DNA from: CAZUTK01 sp964623265
Lineage (GTDB): Bacteria > Electryoneota > B3-LCP
Direction of reading: 5' to 3'
Assembly: GCA_964623265.1 (NCBI GenBank)
Contig: CAZUTK010000020.1
Coordinates: forward strand, 1 to 40,972
Length of the DNA stretch: 40,972 nt
Below the pieces are notes generated by a model, which saw only the letters and a list, made by a program, of their open reading frames with translations, searched no databases and was not told where the DNA came from. The translations under genes were made by a program, and so were the position numbers. Of the stretch, positions 9,389-18,094 are shown one piece after another (position 1 is the first letter of the stretch; every line of letters starts with the position of its first letter).

Positions 9389-10157
9389 GACGCACTCTCG
9401 TTTCCACCGTGTTGCGCAAAATGCCGATCCCCTGGATTTCCACTTCGACGACATCCATCGGCTGCAACGGCGCCACTCCTTCAGGGGTTCCAGTCAGAAT
9501 GAGATCCCCCGGCATTAATGTCATAATTCCCGCCGCGTAGCGGACGATCTCCACCGGTGGGAAGATCATCTGCGTCAACCGAGCTTGTTGGTGGATTTCC
9601 CCGTTGACCCGGGTCGTGATCAGAGCGTCGCCGGGATCGCTGGTTTTGATCCAGGGTCCCACCGGACAGAAAGTATCGAACCCCTTGCCTCGAGTCCACT
9701 GACCGTCCTTTTTCTGCAGGTCTCTGGCGGTGACGTCGTTGGCGACGGTGAAGCCGAAGATCGCAGCGCGAGCTTCTTCCAATGTGGGACGATGCACCTT
9801 TTTGCCGATCACCAGAGCCAGCTCGCCTTCATAGTCCACTCGTTCGCTTTCCGGCGGGAGACAAATCTCGCCACCGGGGGGCAGCAATGCCGAAGGGGGT
9901 TTCAAGAAGAGCAAAGGTTCTCGAGGAACCTCTTCCCCGGGATGGAGTTCCCGCAGATGCTCGCGGTAGTTCTTCCCCACGCAGAGGATTTTCGTCGGTT
10001 CGCAGGGCGGCAGCAACGGCAGTCCGGGTTCAAACTGAAACCTGCGCAGATCCCGGGACTCAATCTTCCAGGGCGCGGCGGTCAATTCTACGGCAAAATC
10101 CCCCTCCACGCGCGCCCAGGCGGCTTTTTCTCCTTGAAGGTAACGCAGATAACGCAT
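9375..10157 (-). CDS. Fumarylacetoacetate hydrolase (FAH) family protein
   Basis: A 260-residue FAH-fold enzyme. The family cleaves or isomerises C-C bonds of 2,4-dioxo and 2-oxo acids with a Mg ion. Visible signatures are ILCVGKNYREHLRE, the metal ligands in ERVDYEGELALVIGK (E-x-E-type site), FGFTVANDVTARDLQ, KGFDTFCPVGPWI and the C-terminal GDLILTGTPEGV. The N-terminal domain is short, as in YcgM-like acylpyruvases and hydroxyhepta-dienedioate isomerases. The exact substrate cannot be assigned; an oxaloacetate tautomerase or acylpyruvase is possible. The ATG at 10157 has a GAGG ribosome site and lies about 20 nt from a good promoter. It appears to be the first gene of the minus-strand biosynthetic run. 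Confidence 0.88.
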   Translation of the reverse strand: MRYLRYLQGEKAAWARVEGDFAVELTAAPWKIESRDLRRFQFEPGLPLLPPCEPTKILCVGKNYREHLRELHPGEEVPREPLLFLKPPSALLPPGGEICLPPESERVDYEGELALVIGKKVHRPTLEEARAAIFGFTVANDVTARDLQKKDGQWTRGKGFDTFCPVGPWIKTSDPGDALITTRVNGEIHQQARLTQMIFPPVEIVRYAAGIMTLMPGDLILTGTPEGVAPLQPMDVVEVEIQGIGILRNTVETRVRHDHL

Positions 10158-10182
10158 ATCGCCTCGCGATTTCGATGCAATC

Positions 10183-10211
10183 AATTTAACTTGATAATGG
10201 AGTAAAATCAA
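10183..10211 (-). promoter_or_regulatory. Promoter of the FAH/GGGPS run
   Basis: On the minus strand TTGATT (10211-10206) is followed at exactly 17 bases by TAAATT (10188-10183). The predicted start of transcription is then near 10176, leaving a short leader of about 19 nt with a GAGG site before the ATG at 10157. Confidence 0.6.
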
Positions 10212-10355
10212 GTTTTTTCATCTGCAAGTGCGATCTTTTCGCCTGAGCGCCCGTAAACGTCTTCGACGGCGCCGCAAATGAAACGGTTGGGACGACTTGG
10301 AATGAAGTGGGATTTCTGCCGCCGCTTGTTCTTTCCCGCCGCGGGATAATTTTCC

Positions 10356-10384
10356 TTGCTTTCGCGAGACAATTTCGCTAAATT
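10356..10384 (+). promoter_or_regulatory. Promoter candidate of the first C25 peptidase
   Basis: TTGCTT (10356-10361), a 17-base spacer and TAAATT (10379-10384) lie about 110 nt upstream of the start codon. The -10 box is the same as in the divergent promoter and in front of the HU gene. Confidence 0.5.
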
Positions 10385-10492
10385 TACAAGTATAGGATCT
10401 TTTAACCGGAGAAACACTCGATCAATGTGCATTCCACTTCTCCGGAAAAACAAACCAGAACTTTGCAGAAGCCGCCTCCGGCAGGAGCGAAT

Positions 10493-13276
10493 ATGCGCTT
10501 CCAAATTGCTTTATGTCTCGTTGCCATTGCCCTCCCCGCCCTGGCTGAAATGGATTATCACAAAACCGCCGTCACCCGCTGGGCAGGACCAGGCAAGCCG
10601 ATGAACTATGAGGAATACCTAACTCGTCATCCGCAACAGCCTTTGAATTGGTTCGAAGTCGAACGGCGAACTTCGGGGATGGATCAAACCGGTTCCTTTC
10701 TGGTTGTCGTGGAATCCTCTCTTCTGGCGCCGCTGCAGGCGGAACTCATCCGCTATATGGACGATCTGACTGTCGCCGGATGGGATCCAATCCTGCTGTC
10801 CTACAACGGCGGCACCCCGGAAAACCTGCGGGGAACCTTGCAGACCTATTGGGCGAGCGACAGCATCAAAGGGGCGCTGCTGGTGGGTGATTTGCCGCAG
10901 GCGTGGTACGAACTCTACGAAGATTTCGATAACAACGGTCAGCCGGACAACCCCTGGATGGTGCAATTTCCCTGCGATCTTTTCTATATGGATATGACCG
11001 GTGATTGGTACGACGGCAACTTAAACGGCGTTTACGATACGCACTTGAACCACTGGCAACCGGAAATCTTCGTGGGGCAATTAATCGCATCACCGATCGG
11101 CGATGAGGTCGAGCTGCTGCGCAACTATTTCGACAAGAACCATTCCTTCCGAACAGGTCAGCTATACCTGCCGGGGATGGGCTTAGCCTACATTGATGAC
11201 GATTGGTCCGGCGGGGCAAGCCAGTGGGGATCGGCGCTAGCGCAAGCCTGCGGTCTGGTGGAAGTCGTCGAGGAACCCGATTCCACCACAGCAGCCGGGT
11301 ATCTGGATCACCTGGATGACGGCTACTACGCGATTCTGCTGGCGGCGCATTCTTCGCCGTCTTTGCACACACTCAAAGAGCAAGGGGGGCAGGTCTGGAA
11401 TCAGGTTTACAATTGGCAGATCACGCAGACGGACCCGGACGCCTACTTCTACAATCTCTTCTGCTGCAGCGGCTGCCGTTACAATGAAGACCAGTACATC
11501 GGCGGCTGTTACCTATTCGCCGACACCTATGCGCAGGGCGTCCTCGGCTCTACGAAAACCGGCTCTATGCTCTATTTTGAAGATTACTATCAATGGATGG
11601 AAGCCGGAGAGTGCGTCGGGGAAGCCTTCCGGCGCTGGTTCGCTCTGCACGGTCAGGAGCCGGGTTCCGTGATGTGGTCTATGTCCTGGTTTTACGGTAT
11701 GTCGCACCTGGGGGATCCCACACTCTTTATGACCGTCGGGGTGGAGATCGCCTCCATCGAAATCATAGATGACGGTTCACAGGGAAGTTCAGGCGACGGA
11801 GACGGCACCCCAGACGCCGGGGAAACCGTCGCATTGAATTTGACTCTGCGGAATAATGATCCAACCGCGCATCAGGGTGTCGGGGTGAAACTCGCTTCGA
11901 CTGGCGGGTATGCCACTTGGCTGGTGGATTCGATCTATGCGGGAATGTTACCCGCATCCGGAACGGCATCCGCTCAGGGATTTCTTCTGACCATCTCTCC
12001 GAACATCCCGGACGCAGTAAATCTGAATATCTCGGCGCAGATCCGCGACGAAGGCGGCGCGCTCTGGGGGGATTCATTCTCCCTTCTGTTGCGGGCACCC
12101 CGCCTGATTCTGCTCGCCTATGAAACGGAAGAGATCAGCGGCGATGGGGATCTCTATTTGGATCCGGGGGAACGTCACGGGTTGCACTTCCAGATTCAGA
12201 ATCAAGGCGGAGACGATTGCCCGGTAACAAGTTTTCTCCTGACGAGTCTTTCCGACTGGATCGAACCGGATACCATCTCATCGAGTTTCGGTCCGCTGTC
12301 CCCTGGCGAAACTCTCTCGACTTCGCAGCCGGTCGCGGTGCAAATCGCGGAAAACTGCCCTTCCGATCACGGGGGCACCCTGACCTTCGCATCGTTTTCC
12401 TCACCCGAAAATCCGCATTTCCTTCTTCAAGTCGGCGATCGTCTGAACTGGGAAGACGCCGTTCCACAACCGGACCCCGTGCTGATCCATTACAACGTCT
12501 CACAAGGCTATTTCGACCAGTGGCACGTCTCCTCAGCGCGCAATTTTTCGCCTTCTTATGCGATGAAATTCGGCAGCGTCGGCGTTTTGAATTACGTGCC
12601 GATGGCGGACGGCGCACTGGAGACGCCGCTCCTTCCGATCGGCGATCACGCCGAACTGCAATTTCAGCACTGGATGGAGGTCGAAGCCGGCTATGACGGC
12701 GGCATCCTCGAAATCAACAGAGGAAGCGCGTGGGAAAGGATTATGCCGCAGGGTGGGTATCCCGGCGTCTCGCAGGCGAACGGTTCTTTTCCAGGCGGAC
12801 CCTGTTACAACGGCAATTTCGACTGGACACAAGCCGTTTTCGATCTCTCCGGCATGGGCCCCTTCATCCGTTTACGCTTTCGCTTCGGCAGCGACAGTGG
12901 CACAGAAGGGGAAGGGTGGTATGTGGATGATATCCGTCTGTCAGGGGATCTTTTCTCCGGCGTTGAAGCCTCTCCTTCTGCGTCTCAGCCGGCAACATTC
13001 GAAATGAAAAACATTTTTCCAAATCCGTTCAATCCCATCACTATTTTGGACTTCGAAATGCCGGTCGCAGGCGCCGTCACGCTGCGGATCTACGATCTCG
13101 CCGGTCGGCTGATTTGCGAGCCGGCAAACGACCGCTGGGAAGCCGGAATGCATCGGGTGCTGTTTGATGGTGCCGATCTGCCCTCTGGGATTTATTTCGC
13201 ACAATGGAAGGTGACACCATCCGCATCCGGATTTCCCGCAACAACGGTGACGCGGAAAATGGCGCTGGTGAAATAG
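10493..13276 (+). CDS. Secreted C25 (gingipain-like) cysteine peptidase with sorting domain
   Basis: A 927-residue exported protein. Residues 1-19 are a signal peptide ending ALPALA. A caspase-like C25 domain follows to about residue 430, with ALLVGDLPQ, a candidate catalytic His286 (LLAAHSSP), Cys324/325 (NLFCCSGC) and the closing HLGDPTL typical of the family. The usual GHG around the histidine is missing, so activity is less certain than for the other C25 protein here. Two beta-sandwich repeats starting with GDGDGTPDAGE and GDGDLYLDPGE come next, then a MAM/immune-inhibitor-like module ending WYVDDIRLSG. The C-terminal domain of about 85 residues begins FPNPFNPITILDF and ends KMALVK, as in type IX secretion cargo. 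The start at 10493 is set by an AGGAG site and the signal peptide. Confidence 0.87.
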   Translation: MRFQIALCLVAIALPALAEMDYHKTAVTRWAGPGKPMNYEEYLTRHPQQPLNWFEVERRTSGMDQTGSFLVVVESSLLAPLQAELIRYMDDLTVAGWDPILLSYNGGTPENLRGTLQTYWASDSIKGALLVGDLPQAWYELYEDFDNNGQPDNPWMVQFPCDLFYMDMTGDWYDGNLNGVYDTHLNHWQPEIFVGQLIASPIGDEVELLRNYFDKNHSFRTGQLYLPGMGLAYIDDDWSGGASQWGSALAQACGLVEVVEEPDSTTAAGYLDHLDDGYYAILLAAHSSPSLHTLKEQGGQVWNQVYNWQITQTDPDAYFYNLFCCSGCRYNEDQYIGGCYLFADTYAQGVLGSTKTGSMLYFEDYYQWMEAGECVGEAFRRWFALHGQEPGSVMWSMSWFYGMSHLGDPTLFMTVGVEIASIEIIDDGSQGSSGDGDGTPDAGETVALNLTLRNNDPTAHQGVGVKLASTGGYATWLVDSIYAGMLPASGTASAQGFLLTISPNIPDAVNLNISAQIRDEGGALWGDSFSLLLRAPRLILLAYETEEISGDGDLYLDPGERHGLHFQIQNQGGDDCPVTSFLLTSLSDWIEPDTISSSFGPLSPGETLSTSQPVAVQIAENCPSDHGGTLTFASFSSPENPHFLLQVGDRLNWEDAVPQPDPVLIHYNVSQGYFDQWHVSSARNFSPSYAMKFGSVGVLNYVPMADGALETPLLPIGDHAELQFQHWMEVEAGYDGGILEINRGSAWERIMPQGGYPGVSQANGSFPGGPCYNGNFDWTQAVFDLSGMGPFIRLRFRFGSDSGTEGEGWYVDDIRLSGDLFSGVEASPSASQPATFEMKNIFPNPFNPITILDFEMPVAGAVTLRIYDLAGRLICEPANDRWEAGMHRVLFDGADLPSGIYFAQWKVTPSASGFPATTVTRKMALVK

Positions 13277-13352
13277 CCGGATTTTATTGCCGCTTCAACC
13301 GGATGATGCACCATAACGTGCGAAAGATTGAATTAAAAAACAGAAAAAACTC

Positions 13353-13380
13353 TTGCATTTCAGATTTTGTCTGTTAAATT
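13353..13380 (+). promoter_or_regulatory. Promoter of the HU/IHF-like gene
   Basis: TTGCAT (13353-13358), a 16-base spacer and TAAATT (13375-13380) lie in an AT-rich gap about 85 nt upstream of the start. The sequence around it is much AT-richer than the flanking genes. Confidence 0.6.
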
Positions 13381-13465
13381 AAGTTGATAATTTGTTCTGA
13401 TTTTTACACTTTACTATATCACACACAATCGGGTTCTGCGGATTGCCGGAAGCACAGGAGTTAAT

Positions 13466-13768
13466 ATGAAGACTTTCATCAAGAAAGACATCGTTGAACG
13501 CACCGCTTCAAAGCTGAAGAAAGAACCGAAGGAGATCGCCCGCACCGTAGATTCGGTTTTCACAGTACTCCGTGAAATTATGTCGGAAACCGAGCCGGAA
13601 GTCAGAATCGAAATTCGAGATTTCGGCGTCTTCGAGGTGAAGAAAACGAAAGCCAAACCCAAAGCCCGCAATCCTAAGACCAACGAAGAGATCTTTGTCC
13701 CACCGCGGCGGAAGACGCATTTTAAGCCGGGGAAATTATTGAAAACTTCGTTGAAACGCCCTCTTTAA
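13466..13768 (+). CDS. HU/IHF family DNA-binding protein
   Basis: A 100-residue histone-like protein that bends DNA as a dimer. The N-terminal helices (MKTFIKKDIVERTASKLKK) and the core motif RIEIRDFGVFEVKKTKAKPKARNPKTNEEIFVPPRRKTHFKPGK are clear. The GVFEV and RNPKTNE parts form the base of the DNA-binding arms. The P in IFVPP corresponds to the intercalating region. An AGGAG site lies 6 nt before the ATG. It appears to be a single-gene unit with its own promoter and a hairpin after it. HU cannot be separated from IHF subunits by eye. Confidence 0.93.
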   Translation: MKTFIKKDIVERTASKLKKEPKEIARTVDSVFTVLREIMSETEPEVRIEIRDFGVFEVKKTKAKPKARNPKTNEEIFVPPRRKTHFKPGKLLKTSLKRPL

Positions 13769-13800
13769 TCCGTTGATTCACGCCGAAGTTCTATTTTGAA

Positions 13801-13822
13801 CAGCCCGCCTTCCGGCGGGCTG
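13801..13822 (+). terminator. GC-rich hairpin after the HU gene
   Basis: A perfect 9-bp stem, CAGCCCGCC and GGCGGGCTG, with a TTCC loop lies 33 nt after the HU stop codon. The following AATATCTC has no real T-tract, so it is a terminator-like or 3'-protective hairpin rather than a textbook terminator. Confidence 0.55.
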
Positions 13823-13983
13823 AATATCTCAGAACGATTCATCGCAGGCCTGAAGCGACGAAGGGGAACTTCACCAGCTGCGGAAAGATTTAAGATGTGT
13901 ATCAGGATTGCTCACTTCAGGAAAGCGGTATGGCTTGGTTCGAACGCTGATGCTCCCGGACAATGAAAAATGAAGGACGGAAA

Positions 13984-14703
13984 ATGATACCCCTTGAGAG
14001 ATGGCGGCATCGCATCGTCATCCTATGCCTGCTGATGCTTGCATTCAGCGCTGCGACCGCTGTAGAGGACGGCGCCGCCGGCAACCGGTTCACAATCGCC
14101 AGATTAAAATACGACGGCGGGGGGGATTGGTACAGCAACCCCTCCTCGCTGCCGAACCTCCTGGCGTTTTTCCGGGAACAGACCGGCATTCCGTCGGCTT
14201 CCCGCGAAGTAGTTGTCGCGCCTTCCGACCGTGCGATTTTCAACTATCCTTATCTCTATATGAACGGTCACGGACGCATTCATTTCAGTCCGGAAGACGT
14301 CAGCAACCTGCGCCGATTTCTGACGACCGGCGGGTTCCTGCATGCAGATGACAATTACGGTATGGATGAGAGTTTTCGTCGTGAAATCAAGAAGGTATTC
14401 CCCGAAACGGAATTGCAGGAAGTGCCTTATTCTCATCCCATTTATCACAGTTTCTACGATTTTCCTCAGGGACCGCCCAAGGTGCACGAACACGACGGCA
14501 AGCCTGCGCAAGGGTTGGGGATTTTCTATCAGGGACAATTGGTGGTGTATTACACGTATCAATCGGATTTAGGCGACGGATGGGAAGATCCGGACGTGCA
14601 TCATGACCCGGAAGAAATCCGGCAAGCTGCGTTGAAGATGGGTGTCAATATCATCATCTATGCGCTGCGCAGAGGCGAATTCGCCGCGGCGCCGAAGGAG
14701 TAA
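13984..14703 (+). CDS. DUF4159 domain protein, exported
   Basis: A 239-residue protein with an N-terminal signal sequence (hydrophobic IVILCLLMLAFSAATA) followed by a DUF4159-type domain. Recognisable stretches are FTIARLKYDGGGDWYSNPSSLPNLL at the start, YPYLYMNGHG, TTGGFLHADDNYG and VPYSHPIYHSFYDFP. The fold of such proteins resembles a glutamine amidotransferase/ThuA-like domain. The biochemical role is unknown to me. The ATG at 13984 has an AAGGA site 6 nt upstream; an ATG 7 codons earlier has none. It ends 4 nt before the DUF4175 gene starts, and its last codons supply the ribosome site for it. DUF4159 proteins are often found with DUF4175, TPR and MoxR-type genes. Confidence 0.85.
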   Translation: MIPLERWRHRIVILCLLMLAFSAATAVEDGAAGNRFTIARLKYDGGGDWYSNPSSLPNLLAFFREQTGIPSASREVVVAPSDRAIFNYPYLYMNGHGRIHFSPEDVSNLRRFLTTGGFLHADDNYGMDESFRREIKKVFPETELQEVPYSHPIYHSFYDFPQGPPKVHEHDGKPAQGLGIFYQGQLVVYYTYQSDLGDGWEDPDVHHDPEEIRQAALKMGVNIIIYALRRGEFAAAPKE

Positions 14704-14707
14704 CCTG

Positions 14708-17700
14708 TTGGATGCCTACATAAAACAACGTCTCGCCGAACTTCGCAGGAAGATTTTTCGTTTGGAGCTGCTGGCGAACCTCTGGCGTGTTGCAGCCACG
14801 CTGGCGGCGGTGACCATTCTGCTTTGTATTATAGAGGCGATCCTTCACTTTTCTCCCGCCGGAAGAATCATTCTCTTCTGGATTCTGTGCTCGGCTGCGG
14901 CGCTCTTCGCGTGCCTCTGGTTGGCGCTGCCGTATCTGCGGCACATCGCAAAGCCGACTCCTGATGAAGAGCTGGCATTGAAATGGGGTCGGACTCTGAA
15001 CAGCGTCAACGACCGCATCCTGAACGCCATGCAGGTCTTTGAAAACCGACAAAAAGATCGCACGTCGCCGGAATTGGCGGAGCTGGCGCTGAAGACCATC
15101 TGCGAAGAAATCCGTGAAACCTCCTACGAAAGCGTCCTGGATCGGCGCCCGTTGCAACAACATCGGAAAGCCACGTACTGGATGGCAGGCATCTGGGTAA
15201 TTTCGTGGATTTTCACGCAGGGTGCGCTGTCTTCGGCGCTTTTCCGCATCCTTCAGCCGAATGCGGACTTTCGTCCGAAGCCGCCGTTTGAGCTCACCTT
15301 CGAACAGCTGCCCAACATTGCGATCCGCGGAGAACCGTTGACATTGACTGTCCGCGGCACCGTCCAGGAGGGCATCCATCTGCCACTGCCGAAGAAGATT
15401 TCCCTCTACATCGAAGAAACCGGATCCGAGCCGGCAAATCCCAGCGTGGATCTCGACAGCACAGGCCGGGCTCATTATTGCATAGCAAACCCGCAGAATG
15501 ATTTGAGAATCTGCGCGCACACTCATTGGACGCACAGCGACACCGTCAGCATTCCGGTGAAAACCCGCCCCTTTATCAAAGATTTGGAAGTGCGCTGGTT
15601 TCCGCCGGCTTACAGCGGTCTGCCTTCCGGATCTGCGCAGGATAAGCGCGGCGATGTGGAGGCTCTATTCGGCAGCCGCATCAGCATCTCCTTCGAAGCC
15701 GACCGAAATCTCGCCGCAGCAGACCTGGTGATCTTTCCGGACGCTCAACCGGAGAACCCTTCGACGATCTCCTTTCCAGTACAAAATAACCGCGCCGCAA
15801 TAGAGTTCATTCTGCGGGAAAGCGGTCACTACAACATCCTCTTGAAGGACCAGGACGGGATCGCCAACGCCGCGCCGGTGGATTACAATCTCTGGCCCAT
15901 CCCGGATGAACCACCCACGGTGGACATCATCTACCCGCCGATGGACGCGGAGCTGAACGAATCCATGATGATCCCGATCAAAGGTCAGGCGAAAGACGAC
16001 TTTTCCATTGCTCGGATGCGTCTGGGCTACCGCATCCTGAAAGCCGGACATTCCGATTCGACTCACGAAGCGGAGGCTTTCGTCTGGAGCAAGATCCCCT
16101 ATGAAGCTTTGGGAGACGGCAACTTCATGGCGGAATACCTCTGGGATTTGACAGCGCTGAACCTGCTCCCGGGCGACGTCATTTTGTATCGGCTGGAGGT
16201 GATGGATAACGACGCCGTCTCCGGACCGAAGATTTCATTCAGCGAGGTTCAACGCTTGATCTTTCCCACACTGGAAGAGATCTTCGCCCGCATGGAGGAG
16301 GGTCAAAGCGAACAGATGACCGACGTCCGGGAAACGCTGGATCAATCCAAAGCCTTGAAAAAAGAGCTGGATGCCCTGCGCGAGGAACTGAAACGGAATC
16401 CCGATCTCTCCTGGGAAGAGCGCAAGAAGGTCGAGGAGATGGTCAAGCGGCAAGAAGAGATGGCGAAACGGGTGGAGCAGATGAGCGAGCAGGCAGACAA
16501 GCTCATCCGGCAGATGGAAGAAAACAGCCTGCTTTCCTCAGAGACTCTGCAGAAATATCAAGAGCTGCAGAAATTGATCTCCGAAGTGATGACGCCTGAA
16601 TTACTGCAGGCGATGCAGAAACTGCAGGAAGCTCTGCAGAAGCAGGATCCGGAAGAATTGCGCCGCGCCGTCGAGCAATTCAGTCTGAATCAGGAGCAGT
16701 TTCTGGAACAGATGGAAAAGACTCTGAACATCCTGAAACAGCTCCAGATGGAGATGAAACTGGACGAGCTGGCGAAGCGTGCCGAGAAACTGCTGGAAAA
16801 ACAACAGGATGTCAATCAGAGTCTAAGCGATCTGGAACGCGAAGAGGCGCGACCGAAGGAAGCCGGCGCTGAAGCAGAACTGCAGCGGGAAATGCAGGCT
16901 TTCGAACGGGAATTTGAGAAGACGCAGGAGCTGCTGAAAGATTCCCCCTATAATCCGCAAGAGGCAATGCAAGAAGCGCAGCAACTGCTGGATGAAAATC
17001 AATTCCAGCAGGAAATGGGGCAGATGTCGCAGGAGTTGCAGGCGGGGCAGACAAAATCCGCGCAGCAGAAGGGCTCGAAGATCCAGAATGGATTGACGCA
17101 GCTCTCCCAGAAGATGAAGCAAGCTAAACAGCAGATGATGGATGCATCCAAAAATGAGCTGGCGGATGCACTGAAGAAAATCGCGCACAACCTGCTGGAG
17201 CTCTCCTTCCAGGAAGAAGACCTGCTGAATCGCTCCGCCGGCATGGACAAAGCCAGCCCCCGATTCCGCTCCCAGGCCGAAGAACAACAGCTGTTAAAAA
17301 ATCAGTTGGAGAGGACGGCGGAGGAGTTGTTCAAATTGTCGCAGAAGAGCTTCTTCATCACGCCGCAGATCGGCTTCGCTCTGAAACAGGCGTTTCAAGG
17401 AATGGATCAGGCTCTCGGCGGATACACCGCCCGCAACCCGCAATCGGTGACGCGCCAGCAGCAGGCGGCGATGGGGGGGCTCAACCGCGCAGTCATGGAG
17501 ATCGGTCAATCGCTGGAGCAACTCTCCCAGGCATCATCCTCCACCGGTTTCTCCGAAATGATGGAGCAACTCGCCAAGATGGCGGGCGAGCAGGGGCAGA
17601 TCAATCAAGGCACCATGGCGCTGATACCCGGGGGGACGAATCCGGGTGGGCTGAGCCCTGAACAGCAGGCGGCGATGTCTCGTCTGGCGGCTCAGCAGGA

Positions 17701-18094
17701 AGCCTTGCGGCAACAATTGGAGCAGTGGAATCAATCCAGTCAACAGACGCAGCAGCTTCTGGGACGGCTGGGCGAATTGGGCAAGGAGATGCAGGAGATC
17801 GTCAACGACTTGAAGAACCAGCAGGTGGATGAACGCACCTTGAAACGCCAGGAGAAAGTGCTGACGAGGTTGTTGGACGCACAGCGATCCGTGCGGGAAC
17901 GGGAATATCGGCGCGAAAGGATATCCCGCACCGCAGAAGGAGTCTACCCGCACCAAACGCCGGGAACCGTGGATGAAAACCGGACAAACGACGAAACCCG
18001 CGAACTGCTGCTTCGGGCTTTGAAAGAAGGATACACGAGGGATTATCAACAACTGATTCGCGAATATTTTGAGGCATTGGCACGTGAGAAATAG
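14708..18094 (+). CDS. DUF4175-like giant membrane coiled-coil protein
   Basis: An 1128-residue protein. Two transmembrane helices lie at about residues 24-46 and 53-76 and a third hydrophobic segment at 156-178, followed by a beta-rich extracytoplasmic region (about 180-510). From about residue 516 to the end it is almost continuous Gln/Glu/Lys/Leu coiled coil, with many EMxQ and QQL repeats. This matches the DUF4175 family; the role is unknown, and the layout suggests a periplasmic scaffold anchored in the inner membrane. The start is a TTG at 14708 with AAGGAG exactly 7 nt upstream, formed by the last codons of the DUF4159 gene. It overlaps the following TPR gene by 11 nt. The three genes form a tight unit. 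Confidence 0.85.
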   Translation: MDAYIKQRLAELRRKIFRLELLANLWRVAATLAAVTILLCIIEAILHFSPAGRIILFWILCSAAALFACLWLALPYLRHIAKPTPDEELALKWGRTLNSVNDRILNAMQVFENRQKDRTSPELAELALKTICEEIRETSYESVLDRRPLQQHRKATYWMAGIWVISWIFTQGALSSALFRILQPNADFRPKPPFELTFEQLPNIAIRGEPLTLTVRGTVQEGIHLPLPKKISLYIEETGSEPANPSVDLDSTGRAHYCIANPQNDLRICAHTHWTHSDTVSIPVKTRPFIKDLEVRWFPPAYSGLPSGSAQDKRGDVEALFGSRISISFEADRNLAAADLVIFPDAQPENPSTISFPVQNNRAAIEFILRESGHYNILLKDQDGIANAAPVDYNLWPIPDEPPTVDIIYPPMDAELNESMMIPIKGQAKDDFSIARMRLGYRILKAGHSDSTHEAEAFVWSKIPYEALGDGNFMAEYLWDLTALNLLPGDVILYRLEVMDNDAVSGPKISFSEVQRLIFPTLEEIFARMEEGQSEQMTDVRETLDQSKALKKELDALREELKRNPDLSWEERKKVEEMVKRQEEMAKRVEQMSEQADKLIRQMEENSLLSSETLQKYQELQKLISEVMTPELLQAMQKLQEALQKQDPEELRRAVEQFSLNQEQFLEQMEKTLNILKQLQMEMKLDELAKRAEKLLEKQQDVNQSLSDLEREEARPKEAGAEAELQREMQAFEREFEKTQELLKDSPYNPQEAMQEAQQLLDENQFQQEMGQMSQELQAGQTKSAQQKGSKIQNGLTQLSQKMKQAKQQMMDASKNELADALKKIAHNLLELSFQEEDLLNRSAGMDKASPRFRSQAEEQQLLKNQLERTAEELFKLSQKSFFITPQIGFALKQAFQGMDQALGGYTARNPQSVTRQQQAAMGGLNRAVMEIGQSLEQLSQASSSTGFSEMMEQLAKMAGEQGQINQGTMALIPGGTNPGGLSPEQQAAMSRLAAQQEALRQQLEQWNQSSQQTQQLLGRLGELGKEMQEIVNDLKNQQVDERTLKRQEKVLTRLLDAQRSVREREYRRERISRTAEGVYPHQTPGTVDENRTNDETRELLLRALKEGYTRDYQQLIREYFEALAREK

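Larger units (their letters stand above)
10158..10492. other. Divergent intergenic region
   Basis: These 335 bases separate the minus-strand FAH-gene run from the plus-strand C25 peptidase. They contain one promoter-like sequence for each direction, listed separately. A 98-codon minus-strand frame across it (10208-10504) has no ribosome site, no recognisable domain and overlaps the peptidase start, so I do not call it a gene. Confidence 0.6.

Noticed and set aside
10208..10504. Minus-strand 98-codon frame in the divergent gap
   Set aside because: No domain, no ribosome site, and it overlaps the promoters and start region of the C25 gene.
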